DNA from: Flavobacterium johnsoniae
GTDB taxonomy: Bacteria > Bacteroidota > Bacteroidia > Flavobacteriales > Flavobacteriaceae
NCBI RefSeq assembly: GCF_030388325.1
Contig: NZ_CP103794.1
Location: 2,046,001-2,110,000 of the forward strand
DNA length: 64,000 bases
Direction: 5' to 3'
Part shown: positions 1-7,548 of the stretch, piece by piece
Numbering within the stretch: position 1 is the first letter of the stretch
Layout of the letters: the number at the start of each line of letters is the position of its first letter
Notes under the pieces: generated by a model
What the model saw: only the letters and a program-made list of their open reading frames with translations
The model's database searches: none
What the model was told of the DNA's origin: nothing
Translations under genes and position numbers: made by a program

Positions 1-45
1 AAAAACTAAAAAAAGAAGTAAATTGCTCTTAAATATTTTAGTAGA

Positions 46-675
46 ATGCAAAACTTGATCAAAAGAATTATTGGAGTTAGTGTCATCGTTTTATTAATTG
101 TTTTGGCTTTTAAATATTGCCAGTTCAAAAAAAAAGACGATTCAGATATTGAATATAATACCAATTTAATTCAGCAGCAGATTCTTAATGTTGGTAAATT
201 GGTTGTCACCGAAGGTCATTTTTCTGAGGTTATTACCTATAAAAATCAGCAGAAATATTTAATGGATATGGTTTCTTTTGAAAAGAAAGCCTTAGTTGTT
301 GTAAATGCAAATGTTACCGTTGCCTACGATTTGCATCAAATTAAATATGATATTGATGAAAAGAATAAAACGATTACGATTTTAAATATTCCAAAAGAAG
401 AAATCACAATAAATCCTGATATTAAGTTTTATGATGTCGAACAAAGCAAGCTGAATCCGTTTACTGGAGACGATTATAATAAAATCAATAAATCGGTAAA
501 AGCAAATCTGGCTAAAAAAATCGAAAAATCTACATTAAAAACAAACGCTCAAAATAGATTAATTAGCGAATTGTCTAAGATTTTAATTCTAACCAATTCA
601 ATGGGCTGGAAACTGCAATACAACGGTAAAACTATCGAATCTGAAACGGAGTTAACTCAGGATTTGAAATTGTAG
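46..675 (+). CDS. DUF4230 domain membrane-anchored protein
   Basis: A 209-residue protein with a single hydrophobic segment at about residues 8-24 right after the start, followed by a short lysine-rich stretch. It is therefore probably a type II protein anchored in the inner membrane with the bulk outside. The body (about residues 40-205) resembles the DUF4230 family, which is common in Bacteroidota and Firmicutes; the family has no known reaction. No catalytic motif is visible. The ATG follows an A-rich stretch without a Shine-Dalgarno sequence, as is normal in this phylum. It is convergent with the hydroxylase gene, separated by palindromic repeats. The family call is from recognition; function is unknown. 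Confidence 0.75.
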   Translation: MQNLIKRIIGVSVIVLLIVLAFKYCQFKKKDDSDIEYNTNLIQQQILNVGKLVVTEGHFSEVITYKNQQKYLMDMVSFEKKALVVVNANVTVAYDLHQIKYDIDEKNKTITILNIPKEEITINPDIKFYDVEQSKLNPFTGDDYNKINKSVKANLAKKIEKSTLKTNAQNRLISELSKILILTNSMGWKLQYNGKTIESETELTQDLKL

Positions 676-686
676 TTTTAAAAGAA

Positions 687-758
687 TCTCGCAAAGACGC
701 GAAGTCGCAAAGCAAACTTATTAAGTAAAAAACTTTGCGACTTCGCGTCTTTGCGAGA
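687..758. repeat. Perfect 26-bp inverted repeat between convergent genes
   Basis: Bases 687-712 and 733-758 are exact reverse complements with a 20-base loop. The arms contain the pattern CGCAAAGACGCGAAGTCGC. There is no uridine tract after either arm, so it is not a classical intrinsic terminator, though so strong a hairpin between convergent genes may still stop or stabilise transcripts. The sequence looks like a dispersed flavobacterial intergenic repeat. Confidence 0.8.
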
Positions 759-780
759 TAAAAATAAGTTTTATCAAAAA

Positions 781-811
781 TAACTTCGCGCCTTAGTGCC
801 TTTGTGGCAAA
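781..811. repeat. Dispersed-repeat half unit overlapping the hydroxylase 3' end
   Basis: This segment (pattern TTCGCGCCTTAGTGCCTTTG) shares its vocabulary of CGC, AAG and TTTGTGGCAAA with the adjacent palindrome. It overlaps the stop codon and the last codons of the phenylalanine hydroxylase gene on the minus strand. The assignment as a mobile or dispersed unit is inferred from its form. Confidence 0.45.
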
Positions 812-2571
812 TTATCAAAAATCAAATCCAATCCGCCAGAAATTAAATGCGCAATTTCAGGGCGTTTTATTTTCAATTGATCTAAATGAACCAATATTTC
901 TTGAAGTAATTGTTTTTCATCAGAATCTTTTAAAAGTTCAGCAATTTCAATACTTAAAAGCCAGTCATTAGAATGGTTGATTTTTAGTTTCTCAAAAACA
1001 GGCTGCAGTTCAGTTTTAGATTCTTTATTGTTTCTGATATTTCGAACAGATGCATATAAAATCTCTAATTCATCACGCTCTTCAGTATGTTTTGCTTTTA
1101 TCGTTTTTGTTGACGGAACAATATTAATCAAGTCAAAACTATTTACATCGGCTGGTCCAGAGAAAGCAGAAATTACTTTTTTACCAATTGCCATATCATA
1201 ATTACCCCATTCAGGTTGAAACAAAACAGTTTCTCCATGAGTTACAGTACAGTTTTTAAAACTGATTAAAATGATTTCTCCATGAAGATTTCTAGAACCT
1301 GTAATTATTTCGCCTTCAACAATAATGTTGCCTTCAAATTCAAGTTTTATCTTTTCGCCTTCTACTATACTGTAAGCCTGTAAATCCATCGGACTCATAT
1401 CTTCAATGGCAAGATTGAAACCTTTCAATTTCCCAATCGGGCTTCCAAATCCATGCGGATGTGTTAAAGTTCCGTGACCAACTAATTCTTTTTCACGATT
1501 AGAAAGTGCTGTTTTTCCTGTAGTTTGAATATAAACAGGTTTTCCTTCTTCTTCAATTACATTAGTAAAAACTCCAGAAATTTGTAAGCCTGTACTCAAC
1601 TCAATTGTTCCTAAAGCATTCGACTGAATTAGTTTTTTAATTCCAGAAAGCCCTCCAGTTCGTAAAGCCATTTTATTGGCAAATTCTTCCAGAATTAGAC
1701 TTAAATGAGAAAAAGTTGGAGTAACATAAAGTTGAGGTTGCAATTGCGTAATGTCAAAATTTTGATTGGCAGCCGAAATATCATAAGGAATTTTCTTTAC
1801 GTTATCCGTCATACAGTGTGCACTTTCACCAATAGAAGAAAGCAATCCAGCACCATAAATTTTCGGATTTTCAACAGTTCCAATCAAACCGTATTCAACT
1901 GTCCACCAATGTAAGTTTCTAATTTGCGCCATTTCAGACAATTCGGCCATATCATTTTGTAAATCGGAAACTGCTTTTTCAGCTTCGTCAATTTTTTCTT
2001 GTGGAGTATCTTCGGCTTCTTTCAAAATAGAAAGCAAACGAATCGCCTCGTACATTTGATAATCTTTATGAGAAGAGATCGCTTTACAGCCAATTTCTCC
2101 AAAACGTCTTAAATATTCTGCATATTCAGGATTGGCAATAATAGGAGCGTGGCCGGCACCTTCGTGAATGATGTCTGGAGCGGGAGTATATTCAATATGT
2201 TCTAATTGTCTGATATCAGAAGCGATAACCAAAACATTATAAGCTTGAAATTCCATAAAGGCATTTGGAGGAATAAACCCGTCAACGGCAACCGCTGCCC
2301 AACCAATTTCGCTCAGAATTCGGTTCATGCCGTACATGCTCGGAATAGAATCAACTTCGATTCCTGTTTTGCGTAAACCTTCCAAATAAGAATGATGCGC
2401 CACTTTAGAAAGATAATCTACATTTTTACGCATCACATATCGCCAAACCGCTTGATTGATAGGAGTATAATCGCTATAATCTTGAGGTTTAATAAATTGC
2501 TGTAAATGTTTAGGCAATTTTTCTAATAACGGATTGGTTTCAATATTTGGATTCATTTCGAAAACTTTCAA
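793..2571 (-). CDS. phhA: Long-form aromatic amino acid hydroxylase (phenylalanine 4-monooxygenase type)
   Basis: Pterin-dependent, non-heme iron monooxygenase expected to turn phenylalanine into tyrosine in the cytoplasm. The iron site is visible: the HEGAGH motif gives His136 and His141, and Glu226 lies in WWTVEYGLIG. At 592 residues it is about twice the usual bacterial enzyme (roughly 270-300). An acidic, helical insert at about residues 165-215 separates the histidines from the glutamate, and about 250 C-terminal residues (340-592) have no motif I recognise. The same long form is usual in Bacteroidota. It lies downstream of a truncated hemoglobin on the same strand (104 bases apart), so co-transcription is plausible. 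The last codons fall in a dispersed repeat. The substrate (Phe rather than Tyr or Trp) is inferred. Confidence 0.88.
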   Translation of the reverse strand: MKVFEMNPNIETNPLLEKLPKHLQQFIKPQDYSDYTPINQAVWRYVMRKNVDYLSKVAHHSYLEGLRKTGIEVDSIPSMYGMNRILSEIGWAAVAVDGFIPPNAFMEFQAYNVLVIASDIRQLEHIEYTPAPDIIHEGAGHAPIIANPEYAEYLRRFGEIGCKAISSHKDYQMYEAIRLLSILKEAEDTPQEKIDEAEKAVSDLQNDMAELSEMAQIRNLHWWTVEYGLIGTVENPKIYGAGLLSSIGESAHCMTDNVKKIPYDISAANQNFDITQLQPQLYVTPTFSHLSLILEEFANKMALRTGGLSGIKKLIQSNALGTIELSTGLQISGVFTNVIEEEGKPVYIQTTGKTALSNREKELVGHGTLTHPHGFGSPIGKLKGFNLAIEDMSPMDLQAYSIVEGEKIKLEFEGNIIVEGEIITGSRNLHGEIILISFKNCTVTHGETVLFQPEWGNYDMAIGKKVISAFSGPADVNSFDLINIVPSTKTIKAKHTEERDELEILYASVRNIRNNKESKTELQPVFEKLKINHSNDWLLSIEIAELLKDSDEKQLLQEILVHLDQLKIKRPEIAHLISGGLDLIFDNLPQRH

Positions 2572-2675
2572 GGTTAAAATGTAAAATTACGAATTTAAAC
2601 CGCCTTTTTTGTGATAATAATCACAAAAGTTTTGTTCAAAAGAATGTTTATTGCGTTTTTGTGAGTTTTTGGCGT

Positions 2676-3086
2676 TTAAGATTTCTTAATAGAATTTCTC
2701 ATTTCGTTTTCAGCATTCCTAAAATATTCAATTTTATGACTGAACATGAAAGCCATATTGGTAGCGCGCATTTTAGCTTCTTCAGTAATTGGTCCAGCAA
2801 ATTGTGAATCAATTGTCGAATTAAAAATGGCAATCCATCGGTCAAAATGTGTTTTGTCTACTGGTAATTGCTTGTGCGGTGGAAACGGTGTTCCTGAATA
2901 AGCTCGAACATCAAATAAAATGGTTTGCCAAAAGCCGTACATTTTCTGTAAATGTGGTTCCCAGCGATCTTGCAGTTTGTCATTAAAAATAGGACCGATT
3001 AAATCGTCTTTTCTAACATTGCCATAAAAGCTGTCAACCATTTGCTTAATGTCTTCTATTGTGGAAATATCTTTAAGAGTTGCCAT
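2676..3086 (-). CDS. Group III truncated hemoglobin
   Basis: A 136-residue 2-on-2 globin. The group III pattern is visible: Tyr21 (likely B10), His45 in the PHLQKMYGFW segment (likely E7), His71 in PPHKQLP as the proximal heme ligand, and the HFDRW motif with Trp84 (likely G8). Such globins bind heme and O2, NO or related ligands in the cytoplasm; for the Campylobacter relative a role in oxygen and nitrosative stress has been described. It sits directly upstream of the O2-using aromatic amino acid hydroxylase on the same strand, and a link through oxygen supply is possible but only inferred. A -7 box lies just upstream. Confidence 0.88.
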   Translation of the reverse strand: MATLKDISTIEDIKQMVDSFYGNVRKDDLIGPIFNDKLQDRWEPHLQKMYGFWQTILFDVRAYSGTPFPPHKQLPVDKTHFDRWIAIFNSTIDSQFAGPITEEAKMRATNMAFMFSHKIEYFRNAENEMRNSIKKS

Positions 3087-3109
3087 TTTTTCTGTATTTA
3101 AAGTAGGTG

Positions 3110-3117
3110 CAAAAATA
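3110..3117 (-). promoter_or_regulatory. Candidate -7 box for the hemoglobin-hydroxylase unit
   Basis: On the minus strand the bases read TATTTTTG, an exact fit to the flavobacterial -7 consensus TAnnTTTG, about 24 bases before the hemoglobin start. No convincing TTTG -33 element is seen at the usual spacing. Confidence 0.45.
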
Positions 3118-3464
3118 CAATTTATCTTTCTTTTACTTTCCTGATATTTATCATTAACCCCTTTAATTACTCATAAAAAAAGCATTTTGTAAGGATTTGT
3201 ATAGATTGATAGTTTTTTGATGAGTTATTTTGATTTTAATAGGTAAGTTTTTTATGATTTTTAATTTTTTAAAATATTGATTATTAATATTTTAAAAAAT
3301 AATTAGATGAGTTTTTGTTATATCAAAATTTTGAATTTGATGTGTATTTGTAAAGTATTATAAATGAGAATATTGTAAAAATACTCATAATATTGTGGTG
3401 TTTTAGTAAAATAAAACCGAATAAATGAGAAAAAACTAATTATCAAACCACAAAACCACAAAAA
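3118..3464. other. AT-rich spacer without recognised genes
   Basis: This divergent spacer lies between the hemoglobin and the GH30 glycosidase. It is extremely AT-rich with runs such as TTTTTAAAATATT. It must hold the glycosidase promoter, but I could not pick a full -33/-7 pair. No RNA gene or small ORF could be supported. Confidence 0.5.
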
Positions 3465-5882
3465 ATGCACAAAACTACTCAAACACCTACCAATCGGGTA
3501 AGTAAAGCGTTGCAGCTATTAGTTTGCAGTTCGCTTTTATTTTTAAACAGCTTAAATGCTCAGACCGTAACTCCGTGGATGACCACTGGAGATCAAACTA
3601 AATTATTGCAACAGCAAGCTTCCGTAAGTTTCGGAACTAATTCGGGAACAAATCCTTCTACAATCACAGTAAATGCAGGAACAACGTATCAAACGATGGA
3701 TGGATTTGGTTATACGCTAACCGAAGGGAGTTGCGAAGTAATCAGCGCGATGGCTGCGACGCAACAAAATCAGTTATTAAATGATTTGTACAATCCAACA
3801 ACTGGACTAAATGCGAGCGTTGTTCGTATCAGTATTGCGGCTTCTGACTTAAGTAGTTCTTCTTACAGTTACAACGAAACTTCGGGCGATACGAATATGA
3901 ACAATTTTAGTTTGAATGGACCGGATTTGACGTATTTAATTCCGATTATCAAAAAGATTCAGCAAATTAATCCGAACATTAAAATTTTGGCGACACCTTG
4001 GTCTGCTCCAAGATGGATGAAAACAAATGGCTCTTGGATTGGAGGTTCTTTGCAAACGCAATATTATGCTGCGTATGCGAGATATTTCGTGAAATATTTT
4101 GATGCTATGAAAGCACAAGGTATTAATATTTGGGCAATTACACCACAAAACGAACCAGAAAATCCACATAATGAACCAAGTATGTTAATGAATTCTACCG
4201 AACAAAAGAATTTTATCAATCAACAACTTGGACCTCAAATGGCTGCAGCGGGTTATGGAAATGTAAAAATCATTGCTTTTGATCATAATTGCGACAATCC
4301 AGATTATCCAATCGATGTTTTAAATAACAGCAGTTATGTCGATGGAGCGGCATTTCATTTGTACTTAGGAAATATTGCGAATATGTCGACTGTAAAAACT
4401 CAAACGGGAAAAAACGTTTATTTTACAGAACAATATACTGGCGCGGGCGGAAGTTTTAGCGGAGATTTTGGCTGGCATATGCAAAACGTTGTTATTGGAA
4501 GTACAACCAATTGGTCTAAAACAGTTTTGGAGTGGAATGCTGCTAATAATCCAAGTTTTGGTCCGAGAACTCCGGGAGGATGTACAAGTTGTTTAGGCGC
4601 AATTACAGTTAATAATAGTACAAGTTATACTAGAAATGTTGCTTATTATATCATTGGGCAGATTTCGAAATTTGTAAAATCAGGAGCAGTAAGAATTGCT
4701 TCTTCTAGTACAAACGGAAGCATTGCTTCAGTTGCATTTAAAAACCCCGATGGATCAACGGCGCTTGTTGTTTATAACTCTGGCGGATCGTCAAATACAA
4801 TAAAAGTTGTTTCAGGCTCGTCAGCATTCAATTATGCAGTTCCTGCTTCATCGGCGGTTACGTTCAATTGGGGAACGGCAAATCCAATTGCGGTTACAGG
4901 AGTAAGTGTAAGTCCAACTTCTGCAACAATTACGGCTGGACAAACACAGCAATTATCAGCTACGGTTTCTCCAAATAATGCAACAAATACTGCCGTAAAT
5001 TGGAGTTCAAGTAATACTTCAGTTGCAACTGTAAATTCAAACGGACTAGTTTCTGCCGTTTCTGCTGGAAATGCTACCATTACTGTAACGACTGTTGATG
5101 GTGCAAAAACAGCAACAAGCGCAATAACGGTAACAGCTGCAACAACTGGTTTTCCAGGATATTATAATATCATTTCAAGAAATAGCAATAAAGGTTTAGA
5201 TGTTGCCGATAATTCTACCACGAGCGGAGGACGTATTCAGCAATACGATATAACAAATGGAGGAGGAAATAACCAGCGCTGGAAATTTGTTTCGGCGGGA
5301 AGCGGAAATTATTACATTATTGTAAAATCAACAGGTATGTATTTAGCTGTTGAAAATAATGGAACAGCAAATGGACTAAAAGTACAGCAAAAATCGTTTT
5401 CAAGTTCTAATGAATTTAAATGGACAGTCGCTAGTCTTGGCGGAGGTTACTATAAAATTACCAATGTAAATACAGGCAAATCTCTAGATGTTGAAAACGT
5501 TTCTACAGCAAACGGAGCAAATATTCAAGTTTGGGATTATTCTGGAGGATTAAATCAGCAATGGCAACTTGTTCAGGTTGAATCTTCAGCGGCAAAAAAA
5601 TCTTTGGCTGCTCAAGAAATTCCAGTCGAAGAGAACAACTCAAATGATATGACGATTTTTGTTGATAAGAACAATAATCATTTAAAAATCGATACTAATC
5701 ATGAAGGAATTGCTGATGTTGAGATTTTCAATGTAACAGGACAGCCCGTTTTGAAAAAGACTATAAATTTTATAAAAGGAAATCAAAACGCGATTGAGAT
5801 TTCAAGACTTCCAAAAGGAGTTTACATTGTAAAAGTAAACGATGGTCAAGGATCTTATTCTAAAAAAGTATTAAAGCAATAA
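3465..5882 (+). CDS. Secreted GH30-type glycosidase with Big_2, ricin-type lectin and T9SS sorting domains
   Basis: An 805-residue secreted glycoside hydrolase. Order: signal peptide (about 1-32), GH30 (beta/alpha)8 catalytic domain with its beta-sandwich (about 60-470), bacterial Ig-like Big_2 domain (about 472-555), ricin-type beta-trefoil, CBM13-like (about 562-705, with QxW repeats), and a type IX secretion C-terminal domain (about 728-805, ending GVYIVKVNDG...KKVLKQ). Expected catalytic residues are Glu230 in TPQNEPE (acid/base) and Glu322 in YFTEQYTG (nucleophile). Family members act on glucosylceramide, beta-1,6-glucan or xylan; the sequence alone does not settle which. No SusCD pair is adjacent. 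A terminator follows. Confidence 0.88.
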   Translation: MHKTTQTPTNRVSKALQLLVCSSLLFLNSLNAQTVTPWMTTGDQTKLLQQQASVSFGTNSGTNPSTITVNAGTTYQTMDGFGYTLTEGSCEVISAMAATQQNQLLNDLYNPTTGLNASVVRISIAASDLSSSSYSYNETSGDTNMNNFSLNGPDLTYLIPIIKKIQQINPNIKILATPWSAPRWMKTNGSWIGGSLQTQYYAAYARYFVKYFDAMKAQGINIWAITPQNEPENPHNEPSMLMNSTEQKNFINQQLGPQMAAAGYGNVKIIAFDHNCDNPDYPIDVLNNSSYVDGAAFHLYLGNIANMSTVKTQTGKNVYFTEQYTGAGGSFSGDFGWHMQNVVIGSTTNWSKTVLEWNAANNPSFGPRTPGGCTSCLGAITVNNSTSYTRNVAYYIIGQISKFVKSGAVRIASSSTNGSIASVAFKNPDGSTALVVYNSGGSSNTIKVVSGSSAFNYAVPASSAVTFNWGTANPIAVTGVSVSPTSATITAGQTQQLSATVSPNNATNTAVNWSSSNTSVATVNSNGLVSAVSAGNATITVTTVDGAKTATSAITVTAATTGFPGYYNIISRNSNKGLDVADNSTTSGGRIQQYDITNGGGNNQRWKFVSAGSGNYYIIVKSTGMYLAVENNGTANGLKVQQKSFSSSNEFKWTVASLGGGYYKITNVNTGKSLDVENVSTANGANIQVWDYSGGLNQQWQLVQVESSAAKKSLAAQEIPVEENNSNDMTIFVDKNNNHLKIDTNHEGIADVEIFNVTGQPVLKKTINFIKGNQNAIEISRLPKGVYIVKVNDGQGSYSKKVLKQ

Positions 5883-5924
5883 GTAGAGTCCAAGATTCAA
5901 TTAGTAATTTTTTATTGGATTTTT

Positions 5925-5957
5925 AAAAGGCTGTCGTCCCATCTGACAGCCTTTTTA
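5925..5957 (+). terminator. Intrinsic terminator after the GH30 gene
   Basis: The stem AAAAGGCTGTC (5925-5935) pairs with its complement at 5945-5955 and is followed by a T tract. It lies between convergent genes and could also serve ilvA from the other side. Confidence 0.85.
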
Positions 5958-5969
5958 TATTTTAATGAA

Positions 5970-7214
5970 TTATCCAATTAGCTGAGTAAACAAATCCTGA
6001 TTGTCATTCAAATATTGAAATTCAAAACCATTTTCAGTCATTTTTAATTTAATTGGCATAATGTCATTTTTGTTTTTTAATTCTAAACCAACTACTACAG
6101 AACCTTTTTCACGACTATTTTTCTTAGCAAACTGAAAATAAGTAATGTCATCGTCTGGTCCTAAAATATTATTTACAAATTCTTTCAAAGCGCCAGGACG
6201 CTGTGGAAACTGAATCATAAAATAATGCATTAAACCTTCGTAAAGTAAAGAACGTTCTTTTATTTCAGCAGTTCTTTCAATATCATTATTGCTTCCGCTA
6301 ACGATGCAAACTACATTTTTTCCTTTAATTTTTTCTTTATAAAAATCCAAAGCTGCAATTGTTAAAGCTCCAGCTGGTTCTACAACCATTGCTTCTTCAT
6401 TATACAAACGCAAAATTGTCGTACAGACTTTTCCTTCGGGAACCAAAATTATATCTTCTAAATTGTAACGACAGATTTCAAAAGTTTTGTCTCCAACTTG
6501 TTTTACAGCAGCTCCATCAACAAATTTGTCGATAGTTTTTAAAACTGTATTTTGATTTTCTTCAATTGAGGTTTTCATTGAAGGCGCGCCTTTTGGTTCA
6601 ACTCCAATAATTTTAGTATGCGGACTTAAATGCCTGAAAACTTCTGAAAGTCCCGAAGCCAGTCCGCCGCCGCCAATAGGTACAAAAACATAATCGATTG
6701 GTTCTTTATAACTTTCTAAAATTTCTAAACCAACTGTACCTTGTCCTGCAATTACTTTTTCATCATCAAAAGGATGAATAAAAGTTTTATGATTTTTGAT
6801 TGCATCTGCGGTTGCTGAAGCGTAAGCATCATCAAAAGTATCTCCTGTTAAAACAATTTCTACAAACGATTTTCCAAACAATTGTACTTGTTTTACCTTT
6901 TGTTTTGGAGTGGTTTTCGGCATATAAATTTTCCCTTGAATCTTTAGGAGATTACAAGAATAGGCAACGCCTTGAGCATGATTTCCAGCACTGGCGCAAA
7001 CAATTCCGCTTATTTTTTCTTTTTCATTTAAAGAAGAAATCTTATTGTAAGCGCCTCTAATTTTGTACGACCTTACAATTTGTAAATCTTCTCTTTTTAA
7101 TAAAATAGTAGATTCAAATTCGTCTGAAAGATTTAAATTCTGGGTTAAAGGAGTTGCAGCCACTACATCTTCAAGTTGCTTTTTTGCATTAAGTACTTCG
7201 TTAAATAAACTCAT
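5970..7214 (-). CDS. ilvA: Threonine ammonia-lyase (biosynthetic threonine dehydratase)
   Basis: PLP enzyme that deaminates threonine to 2-oxobutanoate, the first committed step to isoleucine. The 414-residue form starts at ATG 7214 (MSLFNEV). An in-frame extension to 7304 is rejected because it would encode a run of isoleucines from a 9-bp tandem repeat. The PLP lysine is Lys51 in RSYKIRGAYN, and a glycine-rich phosphate-binding loop (GGGGLASG) follows. The C-terminal ~85 residues (from HYFMIQFPQRPGALKEF) form a single ACT-like regulatory domain, so allosteric control by isoleucine is likely. It is shorter than the two-ACT E. coli enzyme (514). It is monocistronic here and preceded by an isoleucine leader peptide and a terminator, indicating attenuation control. 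Confidence 0.95.
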   Translation of the reverse strand: MSLFNEVLNAKKQLEDVVAATPLTQNLNLSDEFESTILLKREDLQIVRSYKIRGAYNKISSLNEKEKISGIVCASAGNHAQGVAYSCNLLKIQGKIYMPKTTPKQKVKQVQLFGKSFVEIVLTGDTFDDAYASATADAIKNHKTFIHPFDDEKVIAGQGTVGLEILESYKEPIDYVFVPIGGGGLASGLSEVFRHLSPHTKIIGVEPKGAPSMKTSIEENQNTVLKTIDKFVDGAAVKQVGDKTFEICRYNLEDIILVPEGKVCTTILRLYNEEAMVVEPAGALTIAALDFYKEKIKGKNVVCIVSGSNNDIERTAEIKERSLLYEGLMHYFMIQFPQRPGALKEFVNNILGPDDDITYFQFAKKNSREKGSVVVGLELKNKNDIMPIKLKMTENGFEFQYLNDNQDLFTQLIG

Positions 7215-7230
7215 AATTTGTTTTTGTTTT

Positions 7231-7304
7231 TTGCCACAGATTATAATGATTATAATGATTATAATGATTTTTTTAATCTGTGAAAATCCTTTAATCTGTG
7301 GCAA
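7231..7304. repeat. Inverted repeat with internal 9-bp tandem repeat in the ilvA 5' region
   Basis: Arms TTGCCACAGATTA (7231-7243) and TAATCTGTGGCAA (7292-7304) are exact complements. Between them are three exact copies of ATTATAATG (7240-7266) and an extra copy of TAATCTGTG (about 7274-7282). It lies between the attenuator terminator and the ilvA start, so it is part of the ilvA mRNA leader. It looks like a flavobacterial dispersed intergenic repeat. Confidence 0.75.
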
Positions 7305-7320
7305 ATAGATTATTTTCTAA

Positions 7321-7351
7321 AATAAAAAACCTCCCGATGTGGGAGGTTTTT
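7321..7351 (-). terminator. Attenuator terminator of the ilvA leader
   Basis: On the minus strand AAAAACCTCCC (7351-7341) pairs with GGGAGGTTTTT (7335-7325) around a five-base loop, and the T-rich tract continues to 7321. It lies 39 bases after the leader peptide stop and 107 bases before ilvA. A competing fold is visible: minus-strand bases at about 7388-7378 (GGCGAGGTGTT, just past the leader stop) can pair with the first terminator arm (AAAACCTCCC) with one bulge and one mismatch. The two structures are mutually exclusive, which is the arrangement of an antiterminator and terminator. Confidence 0.85.
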
Positions 7352-7389
7352 ATAAATTATATTTTACAAACTTATATAACACCTCGCCA

Positions 7390-7449
7390 TTATTGCTGAA
7401 TTGCAATAATGCTAATAATAGCGATAATAATGTTGTTAAAGTTTTTCAT
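7390..7449 (-). CDS. Isoleucine-rich leader peptide of ilvA
   Basis: A 19-residue ORF, MKNFNNIIIAIISIIAIQQ, with 8 isoleucine codons (seven ATT, one ATC) clustered from residue 7 to 17. It starts about 20 bases after a consensus promoter and ends 39 bases before an intrinsic terminator that precedes ilvA. Leader peptides rich in the end-product amino acid are the sensor of ribosome-mediated attenuation in enteric his, trp, leu and ilv operons. Here low Ile-tRNA would stall the ribosome on the Ile codons, leave the post-stop segment free to pair with the terminator arm, and let transcription reach ilvA. A ribosome finishing at the stop would cover that segment and allow termination. The coding reading and pairings are seen in the sequence; regulation is inferred. 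Confidence 0.85.
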   Translation of the reverse strand: MKNFNNIIIAIISIIAIQQ

Positions 7450-7469
7450 TTTTTTAGCTGATTGAATAG

Positions 7470-7501
7470 CAAAAGTATTATTTTTTTTGAAAGTTTACAA
7501 C
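7470..7501 (-). promoter_or_regulatory. Promoter of the ilvA leader transcript
   Basis: On the minus strand TACTTTTG at 7477-7470 is an exact TAnnTTTG -7 box. GTTGT at 7501-7497 lies 19 bases upstream as a -33 element. The implied start site leaves only about 14 bases before the leader peptide ATG. Confidence 0.7.
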
Positions 7502-7548
7502 TATTTAAAGTTTTGCAAAAGCTGAAAACTAACAACTGCGACTGAAAA

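Noticed and set aside
7215..7304. N-terminal extension of IlvA beginning MPQIKGF with a long run of isoleucines
   Set aside because: The run is the translation of a 9-bp tandem repeat inside an intergenic palindrome; the conserved protein starts at 7214.
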